NCBI RefSeq assembly: GCF_001641265.1
Contig: NW_020167530.1
Span: forward strand, 496,001 to 560,000
Direction of reading: 5' to 3'
Source of the DNA: Pseudogymnoascus destructans
Lineage: Eukaryota; Ascomycota; Leotiomycetes; Thelebolales; Thelebolaceae
Length of the DNA stretch: 64,000 nucleotides
The notes beneath the pieces were generated by a model, which did no database searches, had not been told where the DNA came from, and saw only the letters and a program-made list of their open reading frames with translations. Shown piece by piece: positions 63,185 to 64,000 of the stretch. The position numbers and the translations under genes were made by a program. Within the stretch, counting starts at the first letter, position 1. The number at the start of each line of letters is the position of its first letter.

Positions 63185-64000
63185 TCACACAAGCTCCAAC
63201 TTAAACTGCGTCCCCTCTTCCGAGTCCGCCATAGACGCCTTCCCCGACAACGCTGCCACCTCAACCGGCTCCGTCTTCTCAACCTGCTGCTTCCACCTCG
63301 CCGGCATAATATGCTGAAAGCTAAACGTTCCATTCGCCGACCTCACCACCTCCCCTTTCTCCGTGATAATCGCATCGATCAGCGCATGCGGTGTGACATC
63401 AAACGACGGATTCCAGACACCAATCCCCTGATGCGCGACAGCGACGCGGCGCGTGTCATTAACATCCACATTCCCCTCCTTATCGACCACCGCGCCGCTG
63501 ATCTGGGTGAGCTCCTTCTGGGGGCGATTCTCGATGACAATATCGGCTCCCGTGACGGTCTCGAGATCGATGCTGGTCGTGGGAGCCGCGACGATGAATT
63601 TTATACCGTGGAACTTGGCGAGGACGGCAAGCGAGTAGGTGCCAATCTTGTTGGCGGTGTCGCCATTGCGGGCGACGCGGTCGGCGCCGACGATGACGGC
63701 GGAGATGTTCTTCTCGGCCTTGAGGCGCGCGAAGAGGGCGCCGGCCATGGAGTCCGTGATGAGGGTGGAGGGGATCTTTTCGTAGACGAACTCGAAGGCG
63801 GTGAGGCGCGCGCCTTGGTTGTAGGGCCGGGTCTCGGTGCAGTAGGCGTGGTCGAGGTAGTTCATCTTGTGGAGGCTGCGGATTATGCCGAGGGCTGTGC
63901 CGTGGCCGGAGGTGGCGAGCGAGCCGGTGTTACAGTGGGTTAGGACGCTGAGTTTTCTGTAGGTTCTGTCGGGGGCTCCTTGTGTTCCGGGGGGGCTGGT
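63185..64000 (-). CDS. MRI1: Methylthioribose-1-phosphate isomerase (5' end outside window)
   Basis: The frame is open to the window edge; the visible part is the C-terminal ~271 residues. It starts within a low-complexity insertion (SPPGTQGAPDRTYR) followed by LSVLTHCNTGSLATSGHGTA, which holds the catalytic Cys. Then come LDHAYCTETRPYNQGARLTA, ITDSMAGALF, AVIVGADRVARNGDTANKIG with the catalytic Asp, and FIVAAPTTSIDLET, VWNPSFDVTPHALIDAIITE. The family resembles eIF2B alpha subunits but these residues identify the isomerase. It converts methylthioribose-1-P to methylthioribulose-1-P in the methionine salvage pathway. Confidence 0.95.
   Translation of the reverse strand, partial: TSPPGTQGAPDRTYRKLSVLTHCNTGSLATSGHGTALGIIRSLHKMNYLDHAYCTETRPYNQGARLTAFEFVYEKIPSTLITDSMAGALFARLKAEKNISAVIVGADRVARNGDTANKIGTYSLAVLAKFHGIKFIVAAPTTSIDLETVTGADIVIENRPQKELTQISGAVVDKEGNVDVNDTRRVAVAHQGIGVWNPSFDVTPHALIDAIITEKGEVVRSANGTFSFQHIMPARWKQQVEKTEPVEVAALSGKASMADSEEGTQFKLELV

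Overview
The window is nuclear DNA of a filamentous ascomycete (Pezizomycotina). Genes carry short introns (about 40-100 nt) with GTAAGT-like donors and CTAAC/CTAAT branch points. The proteins match fungal families such as a Rom2-type RhoGEF, Svp26, Bud23, eIF2-gamma, Sec53, Cdc6, Mri1, a hybrid histidine kinase and a STAND/NLR protein. The species cannot be fixed from this sequence alone.

Layout. From 1 to 19 kb lie housekeeping and signalling genes: the 3' end of ROM2, a large disordered protein, a secreted class-3 lipase, a hybrid histidine kinase, a synaptojanin-like phosphoinositide phosphatase and a chromodomain protein. Two minisatellites sit between the kinase and the phosphatase. From 19.4 to 30.1 kb is a nest of LTR retrotransposons. 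A complete, young Ty3/gypsy chromovirus (20713-27261) has an intact 1597-codon gag-pol and a perfect 5-bp target duplication. It sits inside a remnant of a second LTR family and is surrounded by solo and truncated copies of its own LTR. From 30.8 to 34 kb normal genes return: a disordered protein, then SVP26 and BUD23 back to back.

From 34 to 51 kb is an accessory region. It holds short tandem repeats, Myb/SANT-like fragments at 35.8 and 46.0 kb, a STAND/NLR gene divergently paired with a membrane-anchored protein of unknown function, dipeptidyl peptidase III, a broken phosphotransferase, a truncated hAT transposon, another solo LTR and an ankyrin gene broken by an inversion. From 51 to 64 kb is a conserved block: FMP32 and GCD11 (divergent), SEC53, a WW/PhoD-like phosphatase protein, CDC6 and the 3' part of MRI1.

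Most gene models below were rebuilt by joining exons at visible splice sites and checking phase. The most interesting items are a candidate self-priming site in the chromovirus (10 nt of perfect complementarity between the predicted transcript start and the sequence just 3' of the LTR), the divergent NLR/membrane-protein pair inside the accessory region, a spliced cysteine-rich ORF inside the transposon nest, and unusual splicing (a GC-AG intron, a 24-nt microexon and a 63-nt intron that keeps the frame open).
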